This document shows positions 16,343 through 23,448 of a stretch of 51,221 bases of DNA, piece after piece. Source of the DNA: DASSKO01 sp035690425 (GTDB taxonomy: Bacteria > Actinomycetota > Actinomycetes > Propionibacteriales > Nocardioidaceae); the NCBI GenBank assembly GCA_035690425.1, contig DASSKO010000066.1, forward strand, positions 1 to 51,221. Direction: 5' to 3'. The notes beneath the pieces were generated by a model. It was given only the letters and a program-made list of their open reading frames with translations, had not been told where the DNA came from and made no database searches. Within the stretch, counting starts at the first letter, position 1, and every line of letters begins with the position of its first letter. The translations under genes were made by a program, and so were the position numbers.

Positions 16343-16371
16343 AGGCCGCTATACCGGCCTACCATCGACCC
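16343..16371 (+). promoter_or_regulatory. 18-bp palindromic operator and TACCAT box of the yefM antitoxin gene
   Basis: AGGCCGCTATACCGGCCT (16343-16360) is palindromic except for one base pair. The TACCAT hexamer at 16360-16365 shares its last base, and GTG 16372 follows six bases later. A repressor on this palindrome would cover the promoter, as expected for an autoregulated toxin-antitoxin locus. Confidence 0.6.
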
Positions 16372-16698
16372 GTGGACGTGCTGCCTGCCTCCAAGGTCAA
16401 GGACCGACTCAACGAACTCGTCGATGCGGCGGCGATTACCCACGGCCAAGTGACGATCACCAAGAACGGATCACCGGCCGCGGTACTGATCGGGATCGAT
16501 GAATGGGAATCACTGCAGGAGACGCTGTTCTGGCTGTCACAACCAGGCGTGCGAGAGTCGGTCGACGAAGCTCGAGCGGACATCGCGGAGGGCCGAACCC
16601 ACAGCGAAGAGCAGATCCGCCAAGAGCGAAACTCGCGGGCGAGTTCAGTGCCCGACGGGGCCCATACCGAATTCTTTACGACATCGACGACAACATAG
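16372..16698 (+). CDS. YefM/Phd-type antitoxin, C-terminus altered by deletion
   Basis: N-terminal sequence MDVLPASKVKDRLNELVDA with VTITKNGSPAAVLI and DEWESLQET is the Phd/YefM antitoxin fold, which binds operator DNA and neutralises a RelE-type toxin with its C-terminal tail. Family members usually end soon after a segment like SEEQIRQE, about residue 83. Here the frame runs on for about 25 residues of unrelated low-complexity sequence because a deletion has fused it to an out-of-frame toxin remnant. DNA binding should survive; toxin binding has nothing left to act on. GTG 16372 is probably leaderless. Confidence 0.75.
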   Translation: MDVLPASKVKDRLNELVDAAAITHGQVTITKNGSPAAVLIGIDEWESLQETLFWLSQPGVRESVDEARADIAEGRTHSEEQIRQERNSRASSVPDGAHTEFFTTSTTT

Positions 16699-16754
16699 AG
16701 ACCGTCCAGATCCGTCGGGTCCGACACCGATCGGATGCCTACCGTTCCATGTGA
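16620..16754 (+). pseudogene. RelE-type toxin, N-terminal half deleted
   Basis: In the frame two bases off the antitoxin, 44 codons encode KLAGEFSARRGPYRILYDID and then VRHRSDAYRSM, the C-terminal half of a RelE/ParE-type mRNA interferase with its Arg-rich catalytic face. There is no start codon and the first 40-50 residues are missing. The junction with the antitoxin is near 16620. It can be read only inside a longer frame from ATG 16503 that makes no RelE N-terminus. I consider it dead. Confidence 0.75.
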
Positions 16755-16944
16755 CTACCCGCCCGGTGCCCAAGAAGGGCGCCCGAGCAGCGCATGAGCG
16801 CTGCCTGCAATCATAACGCTACGGTCCACCGGGCGTGCTCCCCCACGCGGCCAGCACTAGCCAGCTAGTCGACGATGAACGGATTCAGATTCGCTTTCTC
16901 GGCTCTTGCCACCGCGAGGAGGTGAAGGGGCCGCATCTGCCACC

Positions 16945-17439
16945 CTCCGCACACTGTCGATTGACGTGATCGAGGCCGATCGGTGCGCCGCGAGGAAGGA
17001 CACCGGCAACGACTGGTGGTACTCCGGCAAGCATCAGCGCCACGGCGGCAACGTCCAGATCCTGTCCGACCCGACGGGGTTCCCGGTCTGGACCTCACCG
17101 GTCGAACCAGGTTCGACCCACGACATCACCGCCGCCCGCGCGCACGTGGTGCCGGCGCTGTGCCGGTCGGCCGCAGCTGGCTTGCCGACCCTGACCGACA
17201 AGGGATACACCGGCGCCGGCATCGGCATCCACGTCCCGTTCAAGGGCCGCAACCTCGCCTCGGACACCGCGACCCGCAACAATCTGCTCACCGCCATACG
17301 GGCACTCGGTGAACGCGGCAACGCCATCCTCAAGACCCGCTGGGGGGCGCTACAACGAGTCCACCTGTGCCCCCACAGAATCGGCCACATCGTCGCCGCC
17401 GCCCTCGTCCTATCCACCCTCGAACGCGGACGCTACTGA
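16945..17439 (+). pseudogene. IS5-type transposase remnant (C-terminal part)
   Basis: About 165 residues of a DDE transposase: VIEADRC near the first catalytic region, WWYSGKHQRHGGNVQ, a second-aspartate segment GSTHDITAAR, LTDKGYTGAG, and LGERGNAIL with the last acidic residue. The N-terminal helix-turn-helix and the start are absent, so this is a 5'-truncated relic. It lies between two toxin-antitoxin loci. The frame opens at 16906 without family resemblance before about 16945. I could not define terminal repeats; 16755-16944 holds no recognisable gene. Confidence 0.7.
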
Positions 17440-17567
17440 GAAAACTGCAGTGGCTCGACCAGCCGCAAGAGGCGTCAGGCGCGGTACCTGGCTGTGGGCG
17501 TGTTGCCCCGTTGCTCATTGCTGGACGAGCAGCAAGAGCCAACCCAGCCGTTAGTAAACCGATATGG

Positions 17568-17599
17568 CACGCGTGACGATCCTGGCGTACAATGACTCC
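17568..17599 (+). promoter_or_regulatory. vapB promoter: TACAAT box with CACGCGTG palindrome
   Basis: TACAAT at 17588-17593 lies six bases before ATG 17600, so the mRNA is probably leaderless. CACGCGTG at 17568-17575 is a perfect 8-bp palindrome in the -35 region and a reasonable VapBC operator candidate. The stretch 17440-17567 shows no gene. Confidence 0.5.
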
Positions 17600-17950
17600 A
17601 TGACACAGCGGCTCGATTTTGACACGAAGGTGACCCGGGAAGGGCGGATCTTCCTTCCCGCTAACGCGCGAGCCGCGCTTGGCATCAAACCTGGCGACCG
17701 CGTCCACCTGACTGTCCACCAAGGAGAGGCTCGTCTCGTGACCGCTCAGTCGCTGCTCCACGCTGTGTGGGCCAACAACCACGGCGGCGACGCCGGAGAC
17801 TCAACCAAGGACGTCCGCCTTTCCCGCCGCGCCGACCAGGCACGTGCCGTCGAGAAGTGGGAGCGCATCAGCAAGGCCACGGCCGAGGACTCGCGCAGCG
17901 AGGACGAGATTGAGTCGGGCCTCCGGTCCGCCCTGGGTATCACCCAGTGA
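17600..17950 (+). CDS. vapB: VapB-type antitoxin, SpoVT/AbrB fold
   Basis: 116 residues. The first 50 (RLDFDTKVTREGRIFLPANA, then LGIKPGDRVHLTV) form a swapped-hairpin AbrB DNA-binding domain. The rest is a charged, helical tail that should wrap around the toxin. ATG 17600 is chosen because a TACAAT box sits six bases before it; an upstream ATG at 17564 would place that box inside the gene. The last codon overlaps the GTG of vapC (GTGA at 17947-17950), the usual antitoxin-first coupled order. Sequence here is less GC-rich than the flanking chromosome. Confidence 0.8.
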   Translation: MTQRLDFDTKVTREGRIFLPANARAALGIKPGDRVHLTVHQGEARLVTAQSLLHAVWANNHGGDAGDSTKDVRLSRRADQARAVEKWERISKATAEDSRSEDEIESGLRSALGITQ

Positions 17951-18375
17951 CCGAGGCCATCTTCGACTCTTCGGCGGTCGTCACCATGCTCCTCCAAGAG
18001 CGGGGCTGGCAGGCCATCCACAATGTCCTCAACAACCCCGCCCTTGACGCCGTACTGGCTGGCCCGGCACTCACAGAAGTCATCAGCGTGGCCCGCCGAA
18101 AGGGCAACCAGAGCAGCGGAGAGCAGGTGTGGGAAACGCTCTCCGCGCTCGGGCTCCGCGTCGAGCACCCTAACGAGGACGACCTCATCCGAGCAGCCGC
18201 ACTCATCGAACTTTCAGAGGCGAACCCGGGCCCCAACGACGCCACACTGTCGCTCGGCGACGCGCTCATCCTGTCCATCGGTGACCGTCTGAGCTGCGCG
18301 GTCGTCACCCGTGACACCTACTGGAAGTGGATGGCGGACCAAGGGCTCATCACCATCAACGTCTACGTGCCGTAA
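17947..18375 (+). CDS. vapC: VapC-type PIN-domain toxin ribonuclease
   Basis: 142 residues of PIN fold. Acidic residues in the expected order are visible: Asp7 in FDSSAVV, Glu in ALTEVISVARR, Asp in LSLGDALIL and Asp in VVTRDTYW, which together bind Mg and cut RNA. GTG 17947 overlaps the vapB stop. Nothing indicates decay, so this is the one apparently functional toxin-antitoxin pair of the region. RNA target unknown; many VapC toxins cut tRNA or the 23S sarcin-ricin loop. Confidence 0.8.
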   Translation: MTEAIFDSSAVVTMLLQERGWQAIHNVLNNPALDAVLAGPALTEVISVARRKGNQSSGEQVWETLSALGLRVEHPNEDDLIRAAALIELSEANPGPNDATLSLGDALILSIGDRLSCAVVTRDTYWKWMADQGLITINVYVP

Positions 18376-18988
18376 CCGACGCCGCCTGGCTACCTCGACG
18401 CGGAACCTGCGCGCATCTCAACGTTGTAACCCCCCACTGTCGGACCTGCCGGAGGTGGCGGCGCAGCAGCATGTGGACCGTTCGATGATCATGCGGATCC
18501 GCGCCGTCGCGAAGGAGGGCGCGCTGGCGGCGCTGGCGGCGTCCAAGCCTGGCGTGTCGGCCATGGCGCTGTTCGACGAGTGGGGCGAGGACGACCGGCG
18601 GCCTGGTGGTCATGGTTGTCCCTGCTGCTGTCGTGGTCGCGGTGATCGGTGTCGCGGTGATCGTGTGTGCGGCGTAGCAGCACGCTGTAGTGGCCGAGGT
18701 CGTCGATGGGCGCGTCGACCGCTGCGGCGGGGCGGTGGCAGTCACCGAACGCGGAGCTGGCCAGGTCGTCGAAGATCATCGAGGTGTCGGTGCGCAACAG
18801 CCAGTCCTCGATCGTTCACAGCCGGTCGGCGAGCTCGGCGGCTGCGCGGCCGTGATGCTCACGTCGCCACCGCCGGTGCGGTGGGTAGTGCGGGCGCGGG
18901 GGCTCGACGACGGTGGTGTGGGGGTGCCCGTCGGGCTACTGTGCGACCGCAGCGGTGTAACAGGCGGTGCGCTGGACATACTCGAGGA
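18376..18988. other. Decayed coding patch with transposase and unknown relics
   Basis: No intact gene. On the plus strand about 18455-18570 reads HVDRSMIMRIRAVAKEGALA then ALAASKPG, which looks like the helix-turn-helix of an IS3-type transposase first subunit. On the minus strand about 18870-18600 an open stretch reads AELADRL, a TGA at 18818-18816, then TIEDWLLRTDTSMIFDDL, probably a former gene with a Trp-to-stop change, of unknown identity. Both are fragments. Confidence 0.45.
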
Positions 18989-19210
18989 TCACCATATGAA
19001 CCACTCACCCAGCGCTCCCAGAGTGACTCCAAGCAAGGCACAGACCGTGATAGTCAGCGCTCGGCGGCGGGCGCTCGGCGCAGGCAAGCCTTCCTGCCGA
19101 GCCACGCCGAGGTATTCGCCAAGTATTCGCCAGTTCATGAAATCGGCCCCGTCCACGTATGTGACTCCACTGCCAGCAACGAGGCCAGCAGTCGCTATGC
19201 CTTCAGTCAC
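18989..19210 (-). CDS. Hypothetical protein with a C-terminal membrane segment
   Basis: 73 residues from GTG 19210, with a cytoplasmic-looking start (FMNWRILGEYLGVARQEG), an Arg-rich PSARRRA stretch and a C-terminal hydrophobic helix (LTITVCALLGVTLGALGEWF). I do not recognise it. The same frame stays protein-like for about 40 codons upstream of GTG 19210 with no start codon, so this may be the end of a larger broken gene. A short frame of 15 codons (ATG 19252, preceded by GGGGAGG) overlaps its start by GTGA and could drive translation. Treat as tentative. Confidence 0.35.
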   Translation of the reverse strand: MTEGIATAGLVAGSGVTYVDGADFMNWRILGEYLGVARQEGLPAPSARRRALTITVCALLGVTLGALGEWFIW

Positions 19211-19305
19211 GAAACGGCCTTCATTACCAAGCCGATGAGTCGCTTCAAGCGTGCCATTTCCAACCTCCCCTCGTCGCGATGGTCCGGTTTCGGCAATCAG
19301 CAGTT

Positions 19306-19488
19306 CTATTTGCCTTGCCTTACAAAGTAAAACCCGATTGGGCCGCCTAGGAGAAGAACAATGCCGACGATCAGGATCGTCACCCGCACCGGCCCGGGTC
19401 GGTCAAAGGCGGTCTAGATCGATACCAACCCTCCGAACACGGTGAGCACAAGGTAGAGGTAGTAGCGAGATGCAAGACCGTTTGCCAT
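19306..19488 (-). pseudogene. Small two-helix membrane protein interrupted by an amber codon
   Basis: From ATG 19488 the frame encodes a hydrophobic segment YYLYLVLTVFGGLVSI, then TAG at 19416-19414, then in the same frame TAFDRPGPVRVTILIVG and a second helix ending FYFVRQGK with TAG at 19308-19306. Without the amber codon this would be a 60-residue protein with two membrane helices joined by a short basic loop. Upstream sequence 19489-19649 shows nothing. It is either a pseudogene or a readthrough case; I favour the former. Confidence 0.5.
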
Positions 19489-19649
19489 CGACGACTCATT
19501 TCTCCGAAACGGTGAGCATAGAAGACGCAATCGGCTCACGGGCGCCGGATTCGCCGGGGCGGCAAGGTGCCGCGAGGTCCGCTTCAGGGCGCGCGCGAAC
19601 CGGACCACGCGGACCCGTCGATGCGGACTGACCAGCACCGGCCATCCGC

Positions 19650-21512
19650 TCAGAGCGTCGGAGCCTGCTCCAGGAAGGCGCGCACGACGGGAGCAGCGTC
19701 CGCACTGCCCGACGCGCCCTTCTCCACCAGCACCGCGAACGCCAGGTCGCCCCGGAAGCCGATGATCCATGCGTGCGTCTTGGACGGGTCGTCGGAGTCG
19801 ATCTCCGCGGTGCCGGTCTTGGCGTGCACCGGCTGACCGGGCAGGTCCAGCGACGACGCCGTCCCGTCGGTGACCGCGAGTCGCATCATCGACTTCAGGT
19901 CGCGTGCGAGCCCGGCGTCGAGCGGCTCGAGCTGATCCGCGGGCTCCCGGTCGGCGAGCAGCCGCGGCAGCACCGGACGGCCCGAGTCGACCGACGCGGC
20001 CACCACGGCCATCGCCAGCGGGCTCGCCAAGACCTTCCCTTGCCCGATCATCGCGGCCGCCCGGTCCACCACGTCGTCGGCCACCGGCACGTCCCCACCG
20101 AACGACGGCACACCCATGTCGTAGTCGTGGCCGACACCGAGCCGCGTCGCCCAGTCACGCAGGTCGGAGCCCTCCAGCTCGTCAGCCTGGGACACCACTG
20201 CCGTGTTGCACGACGCGGCGATGTCCTCGGCGAACGTCGGGTCGGCGGACAGCGAGCGGAAGTCGTCGTAGTTCTTGAACGACTTGCCGTCCACGGTTGT
20301 GGTCGCCGGGCACGCCACCTCAGTGTCGGTGTTGAGGACGTCGTTGCCGAGCAGAGCCGCGGCCGACACGATCTTGAAGGTCGAGCCGGGCGGATACTGA
20401 CCGACGAACGCGGAGTTGTAGGACTGGATACCCGGCCCGACCGCGCTCGCCAGCACCTCACCAGTGCTCGCGCGCACCGCCACCAGCGCGGTCTTCTTGC
20501 TCTGCTCGGCCACAGCAGCCTCGGCGGCATCCTGGACCTCGGCGTCGATCGTCGTCCGCAGCGGCTCACCAGGCTGCGGCCGCTGCGAGAACAACGTCTC
20601 GATCGTGGCGCCCGACTCCGCGTCGACCAGCTCGACGGTGCCCCCCGGCTTGCCGGCAAGCTGTTCCTGGTACGCCAGCTGCAGGCCGCTGGCGCCCACG
20701 ATGTCGGTGGGAGCCGCCAACGGGCCGGCCTGCTCCAGAGTGTCGGCCGTAGCCGGCGCGACGGTGCCGATCAGCGCCCGCGCCCAGGTCGAGCTCTCGG
20801 TCAGTGACCACGTGTCGGAGTCGACCGAGACGCCGGGGACCCGCAGCAGACGATCCTCGACCTCGCGGTACTGCGGCTCCCGGATCGTGATGACCGGCAC
20901 GAACCAGTCGGGCTCGGCCGCCTCCACCTGCGCTCGCAGGCCGGCTGCGTCGATGTCGAGCAGCTCGGACAGCTGCCCGTAGGTGCCGGGGCGAACCCTG
21001 CCCGGCACCACCCCGACCCGCTTGACCTCGGTGGCGGAGGTCAGCGGCTCATCGCCTGCCCCGAGGATCGGCGTCCTTCGCGGCAGCTGCCGCGCACGGC
21101 TCAGCTCCGTGTCGTTGCTCAGCTCCGGATGGATGGTCTGCGGCGACCAGTCGACGACCCACTCACCGGACTCAGCGGGCGCCAGGTCGATGTCGGTCGA
21201 GTAGGTCCACTCACCGAGGCCCTTCATCGTCAACGTCACCTCGGCCGGCACCTGACACGCCGTCTCACCCTCGTTGCAGGTCGCGCGCTCCGGCGCATCG
21301 ATCGTCGTACCCGTCACCTGCAGGGAGTCGGTCACCTCGCCGATCAGCTCGTCCGCGCGGCCGTTGCCCGTGGGCTCGCCGGCGGCCCACGCCTGCACGA
21401 AGGCCTGCGCGCTCTCACCCGCACGGGTGGAGGCGGAGTCGCCGTCCGCGCTGCACGCGGACAGCACCAGGCAGGAGCCGAGCAGGATGCCGATACCCCG
21501 AGAGACCACCAT
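19650..21512 (-). CDS. Penicillin-binding lipoprotein (class B transpeptidase, MecA_N type)
   Basis: 620 residues. A lipoprotein signal (LSAC, Cys20) anchors it outside the membrane. Residues about 30-140 form an NTF2-like MecA_N domain, 150-310 a PBP dimerisation domain, and 320-620 the transpeptidase with STFK at 377-380, SCN at 434-436 and KTGTAE at 565-570. It cross-links peptidoglycan stems and is a beta-lactam target. Layout matches the Mycobacterium lipoprotein Rv2864c. ATG 21512 gives a clean signal peptide. It is divergent from the next gene with only 27 bp between starts. Confidence 0.9.
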   Translation of the reverse strand: MVVSRGIGILLGSCLVLSACSADGDSASTRAGESAQAFVQAWAAGEPTGNGRADELIGEVTDSLQVTGTTIDAPERATCNEGETACQVPAEVTLTMKGLGEWTYSTDIDLAPAESGEWVVDWSPQTIHPELSNDTELSRARQLPRRTPILGAGDEPLTSATEVKRVGVVPGRVRPGTYGQLSELLDIDAAGLRAQVEAAEPDWFVPVITIREPQYREVEDRLLRVPGVSVDSDTWSLTESSTWARALIGTVAPATADTLEQAGPLAAPTDIVGASGLQLAYQEQLAGKPGGTVELVDAESGATIETLFSQRPQPGEPLRTTIDAEVQDAAEAAVAEQSKKTALVAVRASTGEVLASAVGPGIQSYNSAFVGQYPPGSTFKIVSAAALLGNDVLNTDTEVACPATTTVDGKSFKNYDDFRSLSADPTFAEDIAASCNTAVVSQADELEGSDLRDWATRLGVGHDYDMGVPSFGGDVPVADDVVDRAAAMIGQGKVLASPLAMAVVAASVDSGRPVLPRLLADREPADQLEPLDAGLARDLKSMMRLAVTDGTASSLDLPGQPVHAKTGTAEIDSDDPSKTHAWIIGFRGDLAFAVLVEKGASGSADAAPVVRAFLEQAPTL

Positions 21513-21539
21513 GAGCGCTGAGTCTGCCACGCTGGAAGA

Positions 21540-22082
21540 ATGGCCTATCCGCCGTCCCCGTGGGATCTGTGTGGCGATCTGTTCGTGTCGCTCTGGCGGG
21601 TCGGGCGTGCTGTTGCGGGTACGGCGTTTGCGAACTACCGGGGCGGGTCGCTGGCGTACGGGGAGCTGATGGCAGTGCGCCCGGTGCTCGACCGGCAGCG
21701 GCCAGCGGTGCGGATCACCGACATCTGGGTCGACTCGGTGGCCTCCCGCGACGGTGGCCGGTCGCTGTGGGCGATCCCCAAAAAGCTCGCCGACCTGCAG
21801 ATCGCCGGCGACGTCTGGACCGCGTCGACCGCGGGACGCCGGATCGCGGCCGCGACGTTCCATCGTGGGCGGCGGCTGCCGGGACGCTGGCCGGTGCGCC
21901 TGCGAATTTCGCAGCCCCGGTCGGGGTCCACGGTGCTGACGCCAACGCGCGGGTGGGCCTCGGCGCAGCTCGCCCACGCCGACTGGGATCTGCCCGCCGA
22001 CGGACCGCTGGCCCACCTCGCCGACCGTCGTCCGCTGGTCAGCCTCGTGCTCGCCGACTTCGAGATCCGAGTCGGGCGCTGA
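21540..22082 (+). CDS. Acetoacetate decarboxylase-family protein
   Basis: 180 residues opening YPPSPWDLCGDLFVSLWRV, with WVDSVASRDGGRSLWAIPKK in the middle. Members of the ADC superfamily share this beta-barrel; true decarboxylases use a Schiff-base lysine, and here Lys-Lys in AIPKKLADL is the only conspicuous candidate. Many actinobacterial members may be decarboxylases of other oxo acids or simply hydrolases, so the reaction is open. The gene faces away from the penicillin-binding lipoprotein and its last codons adjoin the broken vapC. Confidence 0.65.
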   Translation: MAYPPSPWDLCGDLFVSLWRVGRAVAGTAFANYRGGSLAYGELMAVRPVLDRQRPAVRITDIWVDSVASRDGGRSLWAIPKKLADLQIAGDVWTASTAGRRIAAATFHRGRRLPGRWPVRLRISQPRSGSTVLTPTRGWASAQLAHADWDLPADGPLAHLADRRPLVSLVLADFEIRVGR

Positions 22083-22329
22083 GTCCTCCCCGGCCGACCC
22101 GGACGCCTCGGGAGCACGATGTATGCACCGTCATAGACGGTGAAGCTGTGTCGCAGCGCGACGATAGCCGGCAGCAGCTGATCAGATGGCCCCTCAGCAC
22201 ACTGGCGACCTCGTAGTCGAGGAGTGTCGGTGCGTGCAGGTCCTCGGCGGCCAGCACCGAGGCAAGGTCGGGGACAACGGGTTCATCGACGAGCAGGCCG
22301 ACCACGGCCGGCGCATCGACAACGATCAC
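22083..22329 (-). pseudogene. VapC (PIN) toxin, internally deleted and frameshifted
   Basis: GTG 22329 opens MIVVDAPAVVGLLVDEP and LHAPTLLDYEVASVLRG, the first half of a PIN domain with Asp5 and the Glu of YEVA. It then loses frame; the next family-like stretch, LLPAIVALRHSFTVYDGAY, is in another frame, with roughly 35-40 residues missing between. The C-terminal segment with the last aspartate is also gone, replaced by sequence at the end of the adjacent plus-strand gene. Inactive by any reading. Confidence 0.7.
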
Positions 22330-22560
22330 GAGGAATCACGGGTGCGACGGATCTCTGCGACCGTCTCCGCTGTCGACGGTCCGTCCGTCCGCTCGCGACG
22401 GGCCAGCCGTTCCACGATCTCGGCGTTGGTTGGGCGTCTTGGCAAGCCGGTCCAGCTCGGTGCGCAGGTAGGCCGCAAGCGTGAGTCCCTGTTCGGCGGC
22501 TCTCGCCTTGAGAGCCGCAACCGTGGCTTCGTCGACATCCCGAACTTGCACAAGTGGCAC
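22326..22560 (-). pseudogene. FitA/VapB-type ribbon-helix-helix antitoxin, frameshifted
   Basis: GTG 22560 begins PLVQVRDVDEATVAALKARA and continues to RLAK, a ribbon-helix-helix antitoxin. At about 22438 a single extra base shifts the frame; the continuation RPTNAEIVERLARRE to ETVAEIRRTRDSS is in the neighbouring frame and ends at a TGA that overlaps the vapC GTG (GTGA). Repairing one base restores a normal 77-residue antitoxin. Decay of both partners shows the locus is dead. Confidence 0.7.
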
Positions 22561-22610
22561 ATCGCCACTGTTTATGCACTTGTATGCAGCTAGCCAACCG
22601 CGCCCTCGAC

Positions 22611-23396
22611 TCACCGCCGCGTACGGCGCGCGAACGAACGGCTGACCGTGCGCATGACGCGGTGATACATCGGGCGGGCGAACCGCTTGCCGAGGTACGC
22701 CGCCCGGCCCATCCTGTCGGTGATCAGCAGGAACCGCCGGTGCTGCACCGCCGCGACCACCTGACGAGCGACGTCCTCCGGGCTGCGGCGCGAGCCGTCG
22801 ATCAGCCGCCGGGCCGACGCCTGTGCCTCCTCGTCGCGTCCGCGCAGCGAGCCGGACAGGTTGGTGCGGAAGAACGACGGGCAGACCACCGTCACGGCGA
22901 TGCCGAACGGCTCCAGCTCGTGCAGCAACGTCTCGGACAGGGCGACAACACCGGCCTTCGCGGCGTTGTAGGAGCTCATGTTCGGGGGATACACCAGGCC
23001 GGCCATCGAGGCCACGTTGACGATGTGGCCGCTGCGCTGGCGTTTCATCACCGGCACGAAGACATGGCATCCGCGCGCGACACCGAGGAGGTTGACGTCG
23101 AGGACCCGTTGCCACTCCTCCACGTCGGCGACGTCGATCCGTCCCCCCGCGGCGACGCCCGCGTTGTTGACCAGCAGGTCGAGACCACCCCACCGCTGCT
23201 CGACCCACTCGCGCGCCCTCAGCCAGTCGTCGAGGTTGCGCACGTCCAGCCGCAGGTAGTCGTCGCCGACCTCGACACTCGGCCCACGGTCGGCGAGGTC
23301 GGTGACGAGCACTCGGTCTCCGGCCGCGCGCAGCTGCCGGACCAGAGCGGCGCCGAGCCCCGACCGGCCACCGGTCACCAGCACCCGTCGGCTCAT
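22611..23396 (-). CDS. Short-chain dehydrogenase/reductase
   Basis: 261 residues of classical SDR: cofactor motif TGGRSGLG at 8-15, acidic Asp after VLVTD (suggesting NAD rather than NADP), NNAGVAAGG, catalytic Ser in VNVASMAG and YNAAK with catalytic Tyr and Lys. A basic C-terminal tail (RTVSRSFARRTRR) is unusual and may touch membrane or nucleic acid. AGGAGA precedes ATG 23396 well. Substrate unknown. It lies 52 bp downstream of the beta-propeller lipoprotein gene on the same strand and could be co-transcribed. Confidence 0.8.
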   Translation of the reverse strand: MSRRVLVTGGRSGLGAALVRQLRAAGDRVLVTDLADRGPSVEVGDDYLRLDVRNLDDWLRAREWVEQRWGGLDLLVNNAGVAAGGRIDVADVEEWQRVLDVNLLGVARGCHVFVPVMKRQRSGHIVNVASMAGLVYPPNMSSYNAAKAGVVALSETLLHELEPFGIAVTVVCPSFFRTNLSGSLRGRDEEAQASARRLIDGSRRSPEDVARQVVAAVQHRRFLLITDRMGRAAYLGKRFARPMYHRVMRTVSRSFARRTRR

Positions 23397-23448
23397 CCGG
23401 TCTCCTGAGGCCCGAGCCAGATACTGGACCAGATACCGGCCAGCTCGA

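Noticed and set aside
16865..17098. 77-codon minus-strand frame across the transposase relic
   Set aside because: Its C-terminal part looks slightly protein-like, but most is antisense to clear transposase sequence and no family is recognised.
17520..17545. Imperfect hairpin TTGCTC...GAGCAGCAA before vapB
   Set aside because: Arms pair only with a bulge and it is not placed after a functional gene; insufficient to call a terminator.
19650..22016. 788-codon open frame upstream of the penicillin-binding lipoprotein
   Set aside because: A lipoprotein signal peptide beginning at 21512 shows the real start; the rest is antisense to the ADC-family gene.
22125..22142. 17-bp palindrome CACCGTC-ATA-GACGGTG
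   Set aside because: It coincides with the FTVYDG codons of the PIN-domain remnant, where the family sequence itself gives this pattern; not taken as an operator.
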